Below are positions 24,326-33,503 of a DNA stretch of 64,000 nt, piece by piece (within the stretch, counting starts at the first letter, position 1; each line of letters starts with the position of its first letter). Source of the DNA: Paenibacillus sp. RC67 (GTDB taxonomy: Bacteria > Bacillota > Bacilli > Paenibacillales > NBRC-103111). The DNA is taken from NCBI RefSeq assembly GCF_030020805.1, contig NZ_CP125098.1:5355501-5419500 (forward strand). The letters are read 5' to 3'. Made by a program: the position numbers and the translations under genes. The notes beneath the pieces were generated by a model. That model made no database searches, was not told the origin of the DNA, and saw only the letters and a list, made by a program, of their open reading frames with translations.

Positions 24326-25534
24326 ATGGTAACAGAAAATAGGGCCTTTCATTCTGAACAAGTACAGGCCGATCGCAAAGGATCAAATCTCGCCTTATAC
24401 GCGCTTACACTTGGGGCATTTGCTATCGGGATGACCGAATTCATCATTATGGGGCTGCTCTCTGAAGTGGCAACCAGTCTGAATGTCTCTATTCCCATGG
24501 CCGGTTTCCTTATTACGGGCTATGCGTTGGGAGTTGCCATCGGTGCCCCCTTTATCACGATCGCTACCCACCGAATGCCGCGCAAAGCACTTTTATTATT
24601 CCTCATGATTTTATTTATCGCGGGAAATGCGCTTGCCGCTCTCGCACCGAATTATACGGTTTTGATGCTGGCTCGCATCTTGGCTGCACTTACCCACGGA
24701 TCGTTCTTCGGAGTTGGCTCGGTCATTGCTGCTGAGCTGGTTCCCAAGGAAAAACGCGCAGGTGCCATCGCTATCATGTTTACCGGACTGACACTGGCTA
24801 ATATATTAGGTGTACCGTTGGGAACGTTTCTGGGACAAGCATACGGCTGGCGCTCTACTTTCTGGGCAATCACGATCATTGGGATCGTTGCACTGGTCGG
24901 GATTGTCTTACTCGTTCCGAAGGTCGCCAGTGCAACCTCCAATCTGCGAAAAGAGCTCGGAGTGCTCAAACGTCCGGCGGTTCATGTCGCATTGCTGATG
25001 ACCGTATTCGGGTTTGGTGGCGTATTTACAGCTTTTACTTACATTTCGCCAATCCTGACAGATATCACGGGCTTCTCACCTAGCTCTGTTTCATACATCC
25101 TCGTCCTGTTCGGCGTCGGGATTACCATTGGGAATATTTATGGAGGCAAATTGGCCGACCGCCGCCTGTTCCCCTCCCTGATTGGGACACTTGTCGCGCT
25201 GGCGATTATACTGGCCATATTTAGTTTCACGGATCAAAATAAGATCCTTACCTTGATCACTGTTTTCATATTGGGAGTCGCAGCATTCGGCACCGTCCCT
25301 GGTCTGCAGCTCCACATGCTGAACACAGCGAAGGAAGCCCCTACACTGGCTTCGACATTGAACATTGCGGCTTTTAATCTGGGTAATGCACTTGGAGCGT
25401 ATATCGGGGGTATCGTCATTGATTCAGGCTTTGCTGAAGGGCTCCCTGCCGTACCTTGGGTTGCCTCGCTCGTGACTGTCATAGGAATTTTGTTTGCGAT
25501 ATGGGGAGGAAAGCAACAGAAACGTCTCAGTTAA
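24326..25534 (+). CDS. MFS drug/solute exporter (DHA1, AraJ-like)
   Basis: A 402-residue, 12-helix transporter. TM1 begins LALYALTLGAFAIGMTEF, with the G-M-T-E-F motif common in AraJ/YdhP-type sugar and drug exporters. ARILAALTHGSFFGVGSVIA is TM4-5 and GGKLADRRLF is a loop motif. The C-terminus is short and basic. The start is ATG 24326, 12 bases past AAAGGAGGGG; earlier in-frame codons lack a binding site. It lies 90 bases after the DJ-1 gene and 15 bases before the LysR gene. It probably exports a toxic small molecule by proton exchange. Confidence 0.85.
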   Translation: MVTENRAFHSEQVQADRKGSNLALYALTLGAFAIGMTEFIIMGLLSEVATSLNVSIPMAGFLITGYALGVAIGAPFITIATHRMPRKALLLFLMILFIAGNALAALAPNYTVLMLARILAALTHGSFFGVGSVIAAELVPKEKRAGAIAIMFTGLTLANILGVPLGTFLGQAYGWRSTFWAITIIGIVALVGIVLLVPKVASATSNLRKELGVLKRPAVHVALLMTVFGFGGVFTAFTYISPILTDITGFSPSSVSYILVLFGVGITIGNIYGGKLADRRLFPSLIGTLVALAIILAIFSFTDQNKILTLITVFILGVAAFGTVPGLQLHMLNTAKEAPTLASTLNIAAFNLGNALGAYIGGIVIDSGFAEGLPAVPWVASLVTVIGILFAIWGGKQQKRLS

Positions 25535-25549
25535 GAGAGGATCGCGCAC

Positions 25550-26422
25550 ATGGTGGACTTTGAATGGTACCGAAGCTTTATAAGCATTTACAAGCATAGC
25601 TCCGTGTCGGAAGCCGCCAGAACAAGGATGATGACCCAGCCAGCCATGAGTCAGCATCTGGCTTCCCTGGAAGCAGAGGTGGGTGAACCTTTGTTTACAC
25701 GAGCTCCCCGGAAAATGATTCCGACGGAGAGAGGCAAAGCACTATACACACAGGTGGTTCCGCTTATCGAAGCGTTGGAGGAAACCTCGCAAACCCTCAA
25801 GACGAACGCGTTCACTTCTTTACCCATACTTCGAATTGGGTCTGCGCATGAGTTTTTTCGGGAACATATCGCTCCGCATATCGGCAGCTACCAGATGCGT
25901 GTCATTGCCTATCTCGGCGTCGCTTCCAAGCTGCTTGAATGGCTGCTTGAGGAAAAGGTAGACATCATCATCATGTCGAAAAAGCTTACTGCCCCTGGAA
26001 TCGAATATATCCCGTACATGCAAGAGGAGTTTGCGTTAGTGGCACCTCCCGATTACGCGGAACCAGTCTTTGAAGACAAGGAGTCTTATGAAGCGTGGTT
26101 ATGCTCCCAGCCTTGGATCAGTTATGACTTGGATTTACCCATCATCCGCCGCTTTTGGCGGGAGCATTTCCAGAAGCGTCCACAAACGCATCCAACACAC
26201 GTCGTGCCCGATTTGCACAGCGTGCTACAGGCCATCGAGCACGGCGCAGGAATCAGCTTGCTTCCTACATTCATGCTGGATGACCATTTATTTAGGAACA
26301 AGGTAAAGATAATATACCCGGCTTGTACCGTTCATAACAACCTGTACTTGGGGTACCAGATGAAAAACCAGAATTCCCTCCATCTGAAGACATTGATTGA
26401 AACGCTGAAAAAGACAGTTTGA
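25550..26422 (+). CDS. LysR family transcriptional regulator
   Basis: 290 residues. The N-terminal winged helix-turn-helix (FEWYRSFISIYKHSSVSEAA, MTQPAMSQHLASLEAEVGEP, then LFTRAPRKMIPTERG) is followed by a linker helix and a substrate-binding domain from residue 92 (LRIGSAHEFFREHI), with HGAGISLLPTFML near the end. GAGAGGA precedes the ATG. It is transcribed with, and just after, the MFS exporter, and probably controls this gene group in response to a ligand. Confidence 0.85.
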   Translation: MVDFEWYRSFISIYKHSSVSEAARTRMMTQPAMSQHLASLEAEVGEPLFTRAPRKMIPTERGKALYTQVVPLIEALEETSQTLKTNAFTSLPILRIGSAHEFFREHIAPHIGSYQMRVIAYLGVASKLLEWLLEEKVDIIIMSKKLTAPGIEYIPYMQEEFALVAPPDYAEPVFEDKESYEAWLCSQPWISYDLDLPIIRRFWREHFQKRPQTHPTHVVPDLHSVLQAIEHGAGISLLPTFMLDDHLFRNKVKIIYPACTVHNNLYLGYQMKNQNSLHLKTLIETLKKTV

Positions 26423-26683
26423 TTATGCACTTCTTCCAAGCAGGAAAAAGGCTAATCGCTTATCAAACTAGGCCTTCAAAGTCTCATATCAGCTAGAAAT
26501 TTTTTTTGGAACACAGTATGTATTTCAATGATCTAACAAAGTCGATATGTCTACTAAGGTCCATGTAAATTAAGTTTTTTAACAAAAGTTGTCGCTGCTT
26601 ATGGTACGATTCGCCGTAATATCAAAAGAGCGAAAGACGCCTCGTCGGGCGTCTTTCTTAATTTAAAGGCTGTCGAGAACGGG
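26423..26683. other. Intergenic with one terminator
   Basis: AAGACGCCTCGTCGGGCGTCTTTCTT (about 26634-26660) is a terminator hairpin. It is 210 bases past the LysR gene, so it may belong to a lost gene. No coding frame is recognised. Confidence 0.55.
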
Positions 26684-26986
26684 ATGTATACGTATAAAGC
26701 AGACTCTCTTATTGACCTCGTCGAAAAAACGGAGCCCTTTACATTGGAAGGTGTGGCCGATAAAATTAAGTGCCCCACACTGGTATGCGAGGCTGAAGAT
26801 GATCACTTCTTCGCTGGCCAGCCCCAGCAGCTTTATGATGCACTTACTTGTCCGAAATCCTATATGAAATTCACTGCTTATGAGGGTGCTGGAGAGCATT
26901 GTCATTATGGAGCGCTGCTGCTGTTCAATCATCACCTATTCAATTGGCTAGATCATACGCTGGATTTAAAGGAAGGAACAAGTTAA
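26684..26986 (+). pseudogene. Alpha/beta hydrolase, C-terminal fragment
   Basis: About 100 residues: LEGVADKIKCPTLVCEAEDD carries the catalytic-acid turn, and EGAGEHCHYGALLLFNHHLF carries the catalytic-histidine region of FrsA/peptidase-like hydrolases. The nucleophile elbow (G-x-S-x-G) and all upstream parts are missing and no ribosome binding site precedes it. The break coincides with the hairpin at 26634-26660. Remnant only. Confidence 0.65.
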
Positions 26987-28019
26987 ACCTAAAATAAACT
27001 TCTTCATTTCTTTAACACTCCTTCTAAATTTTTAATCTGTTGTAATTTAGACGAAAGATCGTTCAAAAAGGTACTAGTGGCTACTCATAATAGCTACATT
27101 ATCCTCCCGTTACTTCAACAGACAAAGGCAGCCGATCGTATGCCGGCTGCCGTCATGTCGTGATTGAACTATAGTACACCTTTAGCAGTACATCTGCCTG
27201 CAATCTTTTTCTCTGAGGATGAACGACCAAAAAATGCCCTTCAATATCGCGCTATTCGGAATTAACCTTGCAGATGCCATTCGTGCAGATTACCCTGAAA
27301 TCAAGCATTGGGTCAGTTTCGCAGCAGCAAGCTTTTCTCCGATACGTAATCTAGGTACATTTGTGTCAATTGGCCCCCCCTTAAAAGGTGGAAAACAGAA
27401 TCAATGACTTTTTGTTTTTAAATTCGGTAGAAACCCTGGGACTTAACGTTATTGCGACATCATCAGTTATGGTGAGCGTTTCGTTTTCCAATAACCGATT
27501 AGGATCATATAGAAACATCTATTGCCCATTTTTTAATCTCTACTATAAAGAGTTACATCAATTTATCTTGTATAAATGCAAGGGTTTCATCGGTTCTTGG
27601 TTAAGGTAATGATGACTGTATACCCTCTTTTTATTACCGTTTAGTTCCAGCACCGGGTCTATTCCTATTTGTGTGCAATATTTATAAAAGCATTCATACA
27701 ATTTCATTGAAACTATCCTAATGGAAGAACCACCGGTTCACAACCAGTGGTAAGTACACTTTCAAGGGGTATTGGCCTTAGAGGCAGGCGATGTGGCGTT
27801 TCATCACTTTATTATGTTATACACCATTTTCCATATTGTGCTGCTACACAGGTTATGATGAAATAATTAGGTATGCGCCAAATTAGTCATATGTGAATCG
27901 ACCATATTTATACCCTAAGTACATACGTACAAACAAACCAATCTGGAACGACATATCTTGAACTTGGGATAAAACAAACTCCCTAATTTCAAATTCATTT
28001 TTGAAAGGAGGACATAACA
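26987..28019. other. Long non-coding stretch between fragments and YjcZ copy
   Basis: It contains CHC15 and, near 27330-27370, a short copy of the 28.5 kb transposon-end sequence (AAGCTTTTCTCCGATACGTA, then ACATTTGTGTCAATTGG). A small hairpin, ACCACCGGTTC...ACCAGTGGT, is near 27728. The last 150 bases upstream of the YjcZ gene share a block (TTTATACCCTAAGTACATAC) with the 6.8 kb copy. No gene is seen. Confidence 0.55.
27091..27190. repeat. CHC15: full unit
   Basis: Left core 27091-27120 (ATTATCCTCCCGTTACTTCA), stem GGCAGCCG (27127-27134) with CGGCTGCC (27144-27151), right core 27162-27190 (TTGAACTATAGTACACCTTT). It lies 105 bases past the plus-strand hydrolase fragment. Confidence 0.75.
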
Positions 28020-28142
28020 ATGGGACTTGGATTAGGCGGTGTAGGTGGTGGATTTAGTTGTGGCGGTGCCTTTACTAGTGTTGGCGTCATCTTGGTACTT
28101 TTTATTCTCTTGGTCATTATTAGCCGTAGCTGGCTTTACTAA
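28020..28142 (+). CDS. YjcZ-family small sporulation protein
   Basis: A 40-residue protein with a glycine-rich head MGLGLGGVGGGFSCGGAF and a single membrane segment VILVLFILLVIISRSWLY. It is almost the same as the 6.7 kb copy in the last 30 residues. AAAGGAGGAC precedes the ATG by six bases. A strong terminator follows directly. Family members are expressed in sporulation; no molecular role is known. Confidence 0.75.
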   Translation: MGLGLGGVGGGFSCGGAFTSVGVILVLFILLVIISRSWLY

Positions 28143-28148
28143 TTTCCC

Positions 28149-28190
28149 AATAACCATGCTCCGTTTCATTGGAGCATGGTTATTTTTTTT
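28149..28190 (+). terminator. Terminator of YjcZ-like gene
   Basis: AATAACCATGCTCC-gtttcatt-GGAGCATGGTTATT followed by eight T, beginning seven bases after the stop codon. It is a textbook Rho-independent terminator. Confidence 0.85.
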
Positions 28191-28416
28191 ACTCGACTTT
28201 CTGACCGGCAGTCTTCCGACCACCACTTCCTCCAGCTTAGTTCAAACTATTCAAAGCCATTTCATCATCCACCCGATGATAGTGGTTTTTTTGATTGGTA
28301 GCATCAGAAACTGGCTCCTGATGCTTCTCTTCCACATACCGTTGTTTCAGTTTGTCGTTCATGTTGTCTAGTCGAAATACTTTATTTTAATTTAACATGA
28401 GCAACTATACTTCGCT

Positions 28417-28566
28417 GCAATGTAGAGAGATTTGTGTCACGAGTCGACAATGTAGGGAGATTTGTGCATTTTAAAATGACACAAATCTCCCTACATAAAA
28501 ATGAAAAGCCTGATTCCTCAAGCTTTTCTCCTATATGTAATATAGGTTCATTTGTGTCATTGGACA
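28417..28566. mobile_element. Transposon-end-like repeat cluster, third variant
   Basis: AATGTAGAGAGATTTGTGTC (28419), AATGTAGGGAGATTTGTG (28449), an inverted GACACAAATCTCCCTACAT (28478-28496), a spacer with AAAAGCCTGATTCCTCAAGC, and the terminal CATTTGTGTCATTGGACA (28549-28566). The layout matches the clusters at 5.9, 45.6 and 47.6 kb although the repeat sequence differs. No transposase gene is near. Confidence 0.5.
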
Positions 28567-28653
28567 GGAAGGAGTGCTCCAATTCGTTCATCTGACGATG
28601 CGAGAGATTTTCTGGCTTGGGTGCTTCTGAACGTTCTTGATAAATCTCAACGA

Positions 28654-29085
28654 CTAATGATTGGTATTAAGAAGAATCGATTGGGCTTGATGAATGGTTT
28701 CTTCCACGATTCTTGCTGCGCTTTGATCGGATGTCAACATCCTCAACCCTTGCCCAGCCCACAATGACATAAAATCCGGGTTATTTTGCCTTGACGCCGC
28801 GTTTCGAGTATCCCTTGTCGCCGTATTCTGCGTCGGAAACTGAAGCGGCTCGATGCCTCTCTTATCCCACATCTCGATAAAAGAGTTTTTCACCCCTCTG
28901 GCCGGACGACCGGAAAAAGCCTTCGTGATGACCGTGCTTTCCTCATTGCCGGAGAGCAATATTTTCTGATAGGCTTCATGAGCACCGGATTCGATCGAGG
29001 TCAAAAAACGAGTGCTCATTTGTACAACTTGGGCCCCTAGCGCAAGCGCGGCGACAAGCCCGCGTCCGTCCATGATCCCGCAAAC
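28654..29085 (-). pseudogene. Nitronate monooxygenase, C-terminal fragment
   Basis: The minus strand encodes GIMDGRGLVAALALGAQVVQ, an FMN-phosphate-binding glycine-rich segment. It continues STRFLTSIESGAHEAYQKI, ITKAFSGRPARGVKNSFIE, PTQNTATRDTRNAASRQNN, and MSLWAGQGLRMLT at the end. This is the C-terminal 145 residues of a nitronate monooxygenase (2-nitropropane dioxygenase type). The catalytic N-terminal half is absent, and similarity stops abruptly near 29085. A remnant. Confidence 0.75.
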
Positions 29086-29615
29086 GAAAAACTTTTGCCT
29101 CCAAATTAATGTTGGATAGGAATCTTTAAACGATATTTTTACAAGTAGCTTCACGAGCTACTATTGAGGAATCTGTAAAATATTTTGTGTAAACTCTTAA
29201 ATCAATTTCATATACACTAAAAGAAGGGTCGGCTTGAGAAGATGACACAAGTGGCACGGTTTAGCAAGGACTGATGGATTCATTATGAGGGATTGCTTTG
29301 CCTACCAACAAGTGGGATTGGTTTGACGCTTACAATTATCGGAACCAACATTCACATGCACTTCTTGCAGCAACGCTCGGGAAAGTTGCCAAAAGAGAGC
29401 CTGTCAAGGCATAAAGTTTGCCTTGACGGACGTAAAGAAGAAATTCGATCTCTAAATATTCCCCTTCGATTTCCTTGCATTTCGGCAAATTTCTCTTGAG
29501 CGCATACTCATTTTTTTTGACAAAGAGAGCTCCCCCTTCAAGTAGCGGCTTATATTAAACCTGTCTATTTAAAGGGGAGCATATCACTTATGTGACAGCC
29601 TATGTAGAGCGATGG
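29086..29615. other. Non-coding stretch with a palindrome
   Basis: It holds a short fragment frame (29292-29414) and an imperfect palindrome near 29529-29573 (GCTCCCCCTTCAAGTAG with CTATTTAAAGGGGAGC) related to the one at 7129-7206. Nothing else is recognised. Confidence 0.5.
29292..29414 (+). pseudogene. Possible 3' end of an unknown gene
   Basis: The frame reads LPTNKWDWFDAYNYRNQHSH, then ALLAATLGKVAKREPVKA, and stops. Composition looks like real protein (W-D-W-F-D-A-Y) but no family is recognised and there is no start or ribosome binding site. It is probably a decayed fragment. Confidence 0.25.
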
Positions 29616-30608
29616 TTACGATTTCAAAATGTCATCTATTTTTTTCAATTCCTCGGCGTTAAATTCAAGGTTGTTTAGAGCTGCAACATTTTCTTCGATT
29701 TGGCTTACTTTGCTCGCTCCGATCAGCGCAGATGTTACTCTACCGCCGCGAAGTACCCAAGCAAGAGACATTTGAGCAAGGCTTTGTCCGCGAGCGGCCG
29801 CCACCTCATTCAATTTCCACACCTTCTGGATTATTTCTTCCTTGACGTCGTTCTTGCGAAGAAACGTGTTTGGCTTCGCTGCTCTGGAATCGCTCGGAAC
29901 TCCCGATAAATAGCGACTCGTCAATAACCCTTGAGCCAGCGGACAGAAGGCGATGCTGCCTGCACCGTTCTCTTCAAGCACATCAAGTAGCTTGTCTTCC
30001 ACCCAGCGATTGAGCATCGAGTAGGACGGTTGATGAATGAGCATCGGCGTGCCGAGCTGCTTCAAAATCTTAATCGCTTCGGCCGTTTGTTCGGCGCTGT
30101 AGCTCGAAATGCCTGCATAAAGCGCTTTCCCTTGACGAACGACTTGATCGAGCGCCGCCATCGTTTCTTGCAGCGGTGTTTCCGGGTCCGGTCGATGAGA
30201 GTAAAAAATATCGACGTAGTCCAGTCCCATCCTTTTTAAGCTTTGATCCAAGCTTGCGACCAGATACTTCTTCGAGCCCCATTCTCCGTAAGGACCTTCC
30301 CACATCCAGTACCCGGCTTTCGTCGAAATAATGAGTTCGTCCCGAAAAGGTTTCAAATCCTTGCGCAGCACTTCGCCGAGCGTTTCTTCTGCAGATCCCG
30401 GAGGCGGCCCATAATTGTTAGCCAAATCGAAATGTGTAATCCCAAGATCGAATGCGCGGAGCAGCATAGCTCGGGAATTTTCGAACGTATCAACGCCCCC
30501 AAAATTATGCCACAAACCGAGCGAAATACCGGGTAGTTTAAGTCCGGATTTTCCAGTGCGGAAATATTTCATGGACCCGTAGCGGTCTTTGTTTGCTTGA
30601 TAAGGCAC
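29616..30608 (-). CDS. Aldo/keto reductase (L-glyceraldehyde 3-phosphate reductase type)
   Basis: 330 residues, TIM-barrel NADPH-dependent oxidoreductase. The catalytic tetrad is visible: Asp and Tyr in THFDLANNYGPPPGSAE, Lys in IISTKAGYWMW, His in IFYSHRPDPETP. The GPPPGSAEE insert and YWMWEGPYGEWGSKKY are hallmarks of the YghZ/Gpr branch, which reduces L-glyceraldehyde 3-phosphate and detoxifies methylglyoxal. The cofactor end is SALIGASKVSQIEENV. It starts at GTG 30608 with AAAGGG upstream. It stands alone and intact. Confidence 0.85.
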   Translation of the reverse strand: MPYQANKDRYGSMKYFRTGKSGLKLPGISLGLWHNFGGVDTFENSRAMLLRAFDLGITHFDLANNYGPPPGSAEETLGEVLRKDLKPFRDELIISTKAGYWMWEGPYGEWGSKKYLVASLDQSLKRMGLDYVDIFYSHRPDPETPLQETMAALDQVVRQGKALYAGISSYSAEQTAEAIKILKQLGTPMLIHQPSYSMLNRWVEDKLLDVLEENGAGSIAFCPLAQGLLTSRYLSGVPSDSRAAKPNTFLRKNDVKEEIIQKVWKLNEVAAARGQSLAQMSLAWVLRGGRVTSALIGASKVSQIEENVAALNNLEFNAEELKKIDDILKS

Positions 30609-31015
30609 GATATCACGACCCTTTCATATTTGCTAGTATTGTTTGTATGTCGTCTAACTAATTATCAAAGACAATCAACCATTCAACAAGTTGGGGTTTA
30701 TATAATCAAATTTTACCAATTTCCGCAGTTTACGCGGGACTAATCGGACTGTGTTCTTATGCTCGACAGTTGTCTAGCGACACGGGACCAATCGCCCCTA
30801 AAAGTATCACCTATATAATTCCCTTCTTTGTTCCCCACGTCCTCTTTAACCACACCTTACATTCATTCAGTTGCAAAAAATACACTTCGCGTTGCTTATA
30901 ACCTTTCCCTTGCACAATGGCGGAGTAACACTCCCAGTTGGTATTTGTGCACCTCAACTATGGGACAGAAGCTCAAATGAATAGTTAATTCTAGGATTTT
31001 GGTTTTGACCTCTAG
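30609..31015. other. Intergenic stretch, nothing firm recognised
   Basis: No coding frame, hairpin or repeat seen. It includes the upstream region of the aldo/keto reductase gene, and marks the border between the accessory stretch and the carbohydrate region. Confidence 0.4.
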
Positions 31016-31618
31016 TTATACTAGAGAAATGTCATTAAGTACAGCCGTGGTGGCCGCGTCGTGCGCATGTGAAGTAATGGCTAGACCCAAAAATATTTTT
31101 TTAGAAAACTTCTTCGTAATTTGGGTATATATCTTCCAAGACTGACCACCTGAGCTGTAAAAAGCCGTAAAATCGTCGCCACTCCGTTTCAAACGTAGCC
31201 AAGTATTCGGATATCTGACAGGGAATTCCGGTGGTTCCGTTGTATAATCATCCGGATAGATCGCAGTATTCTCACCGCCTGCTACTTCACGGAATTGAAA
31301 CTCGCAGCCTCCGTTATTTTTGTTGCGGGGTCTATTATCAGGAAATACCATCATATATACGTGAGGGCTGTCGGCATCCAGAGTTGCACGAGCCATTAAA
31401 CCAGCCTTCGTATACAAGTGAGGCATGTCTAGCGACTCCAAACGGACTTTAAAATCAAAATCACCTGAATGAAGGGTATACGCAAAATGAAACTGATCCC
31501 TCACACCCCATATATCTTCGGTGCCAGCGACGATTTCGTGACGTCCGGCTTGCTTTTTTAACCAACCTTGTACCGAAGGGTCTCCAATATCCACGCTTGA
31601 TAAGATGATATCTCCCAA
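31016..31618 (-). CDS. DUF1349 family protein (concanavalin-like fold)
   Basis: A 200-residue beta-rich protein of the DUF1349 family. It shows GDFDFKVRLESLDMPHLYTK, AGLMARATLDADSPHVYMMV, a WLRLKRSGDDFTAFYSSGGQSW strand pair, and FLGLAITSHAHDAATTAVLN at the end, where family members have G-x-x-x-x-S-H. The fold is a concanavalin-like jelly roll, and such domains are often attached to glycoside hydrolases. There is no signal peptide, so it is cytosolic. It starts at TTG 31618 behind GGGAG. It is the downstream end of a carbohydrate gene set on the minus strand; probably glycan binding. Confidence 0.7.
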   Translation of the reverse strand: MGDIILSSVDIGDPSVQGWLKKQAGRHEIVAGTEDIWGVRDQFHFAYTLHSGDFDFKVRLESLDMPHLYTKAGLMARATLDADSPHVYMMVFPDNRPRNKNNGGCEFQFREVAGGENTAIYPDDYTTEPPEFPVRYPNTWLRLKRSGDDFTAFYSSGGQSWKIYTQITKKFSKKIFLGLAITSHAHDAATTAVLNDISLV

Positions 31619-31734
31619 ATCACTCCCTCAATCCGATTTTACTTTTTAGCTAACTTCCATAACCATTTATTGTTTAGTAACAAAAATGTAGCAACCCGCT
31701 ACGATATGATGAAACACTAGAAAGGAGGATTATG

Positions 31735-31985
31735 CTGTCTTGGGGCTTCTATAGCCTTTTTCCAACCGTCCTCATTGATTTTGCCAGTGATATATTTGAT
31801 TCTGGTATCTTCGATCATAGTCGATAATTTTACGCCCTTCTTATTACGTATATCAGACACCAGTGGATTGGTCAGATTGGATACTCCGATTGACTCGTTT
31901 TCATAATAAATTTGATCAACTTTTCATCATACAGCATTTTGTAAAAGTTTAAGGCATTCATATATTCGGCAGACATAAAATCGGG
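31735..31985 (-). pseudogene. Solute-binding protein, C-terminal fragments
   Basis: The minus strand reads FMSAEYMNALNFYKMLYDEK and LI, a frame break, YYENESIGVSNLTNPLVSDI, RNKKGVKLSTMIEDTRIKYI, then TGKINEDGWKKAIE. These are typical pieces from the C-terminal half of LplA/YtcQ-type sugar-binding lipoproteins, joined with deletions and a frameshift. It lies just downstream of the agarase-like gene and is a dead remnant. Confidence 0.6.
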
Positions 31986-31989
31986 CACG

Positions 31990-33489
31990 CTAATGATGAT
32001 CGAAATAATCGATGAGATCGTAAGTGCTATCGTTGAGTACCTTCATCCGGTTCAGCAGCGGCAGGTAAGGCTCATACCGGATCGTGACGATGCCTTTATT
32101 CGAGTCGCGGTTGGAAGGATCCGTCGTTAAGTCCTCGGGATCGTTATCGATATACTTAAACCAGTGCCAGCCGACGACGATCTTGGATTCGAGTAGCGCC
32201 AGCGTGAAGTTCTGATAAAATTTGCCGCGGTCCTCCTGCGTCTTCACATTCCAGCCGGCGCCGGACCGATTCGGAAGCCCCGTGTCCATCCCCTTCGTGT
32301 ACCACTCCGTAATCATGACCGGCTTGTCGCCGGACCACTGCGACCAGTTTTTCAAGCTCGCTGCCATAGGCGTCCACACTCCGTAGTAGTTCACGCTGAC
32401 AGCATCCATATATTTGCCCGCGGCCTGGAATAGGTAAGAATTATCCTTGGCCGTATGAATCCGGGAGCCAAGGTACATATGGTTGGAGTCGTATTTCTTG
32501 ATCGCACGGCTGACGATACCGTAGTACGTGTCCGCCACGTACCCAATGAACTGCTGACGGTCCGCGTCATCGATCATCGATATGTTCCACTGCTCGGCTG
32601 TAACGTTCTTGCGCTTCGTGATCCAATCGAGAGCCGCCTTATAGCCGGTATCTTTCGGATCGAGGCTTAAGTACTTATTCAGCAGGTTGGCGGGAAAAGG
32701 CAGCTCATTGTCCGAGAAGTGGCCCAGCAAATAAGGATCGTCCTTCATTGCGGCGAGCTGCTTCGCATACCGGTCCGCGAATTCCGTAAATTGCGGATCG
32801 AAAACGAAGATGGCATCGTTCGGATAGCCGGTATGGCCGGGCTGCTGGAAGGTGCCTCCGCGCTCCTTGCCGTATGAGCTCATGAAATTCCACATCTGTG
32901 TGTAGACGACGGGCTGGCTGGATTTGCGGATGGCCTCGGTGTCCGACCAAGCGCCGGTGCCGTTGAAGCCGTTGCTCCTCAGGAGCTGCAGGGTATCCTC
33001 GGACCACTTCTCCTTCGTCCCGTACTTCGTCTGCAGAGCGCGTTTCTTGTTGGGCGACGACTCGGGAGTGACCGAGACGACGGCCTTATGGATGAACAGA
33101 TGCCCTTCAGGATCCACGAGCCACCAGCGGCCGTTCACCTGCTCGGCATAGAAGAAGCCCTTCGCTGTGCGCCTCAGTGCAGTGATCCCGCCAAAGCGAT
33201 CGAGTAGGTCGGCATCGTAGCTGGCGCGCGAGGGATGCTCCAGGGTACGGGTATCATAATCCTTCCAGGGCTGGTCCGGCTTCACCTGGGAGCTGATCTT
33301 GCTTGTTTGAAATTGTATTACGGGTGCATTCGGGTTCGTTGGATTCGTCACGTTATGCGCCTCCTGGGCTTCGGTTGGATTGGATGGGGGACTGCCGCAG
33401 CAGCGCGGCTCCGATCGAAGCTGCGATGAGGATTCAGGCAACTCCGCCCAAGAATAATTATCTTCGCTGATTTCCATGCATTGTCGCAT
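31990..33489 (-). CDS. Agarase-like glycoside hydrolase (GH-A clan, GH50/GH86 type)
   Basis: About 499 residues. RFGGITALRRTAKGFFYAEQ leads to NGRWWLVDPEGHLFIHKAVV, the start signature of beta-agarase-like hydrolases. Likely catalytic glutamates are in HFSDNELPF (acid/base) and MITEWYTKG (nucleophile), as in GH-A TIM barrels. No signal peptide is seen at the chosen start (ATG 33489 or 33477), so it would act inside the cell on imported oligosaccharides. The stop codon of the beta-helix gene at 33504 is 15 bases upstream, so the two are cotranscribed. The substrate is inferred as a galactan or related glycan. Confidence 0.65.
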   Translation of the reverse strand: MRQCMEISEDNYSWAELPESSSQLRSEPRCCGSPPSNPTEAQEAHNVTNPTNPNAPVIQFQTSKISSQVKPDQPWKDYDTRTLEHPSRASYDADLLDRFGGITALRRTAKGFFYAEQVNGRWWLVDPEGHLFIHKAVVSVTPESSPNKKRALQTKYGTKEKWSEDTLQLLRSNGFNGTGAWSDTEAIRKSSQPVVYTQMWNFMSSYGKERGGTFQQPGHTGYPNDAIFVFDPQFTEFADRYAKQLAAMKDDPYLLGHFSDNELPFPANLLNKYLSLDPKDTGYKAALDWITKRKNVTAEQWNISMIDDADRQQFIGYVADTYYGIVSRAIKKYDSNHMYLGSRIHTAKDNSYLFQAAGKYMDAVSVNYYGVWTPMAASLKNWSQWSGDKPVMITEWYTKGMDTGLPNRSGAGWNVKTQEDRGKFYQNFTLALLESKIVVGWHWFKYIDNDPEDLTTDPSNRDSNKGIVTIRYEPYLPLLNRMKVLNDSTYDLIDYFDHH

Positions 33490-33503
33490 CTCCGCATTAC
33501 ATC

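Noticed and set aside
28045..28371. 108-residue frame overlapping the YjcZ copy
   Set aside because: It reads through the YjcZ gene and its terminator in another frame; the short YjcZ frame has the ribosome binding site and homologous copies.
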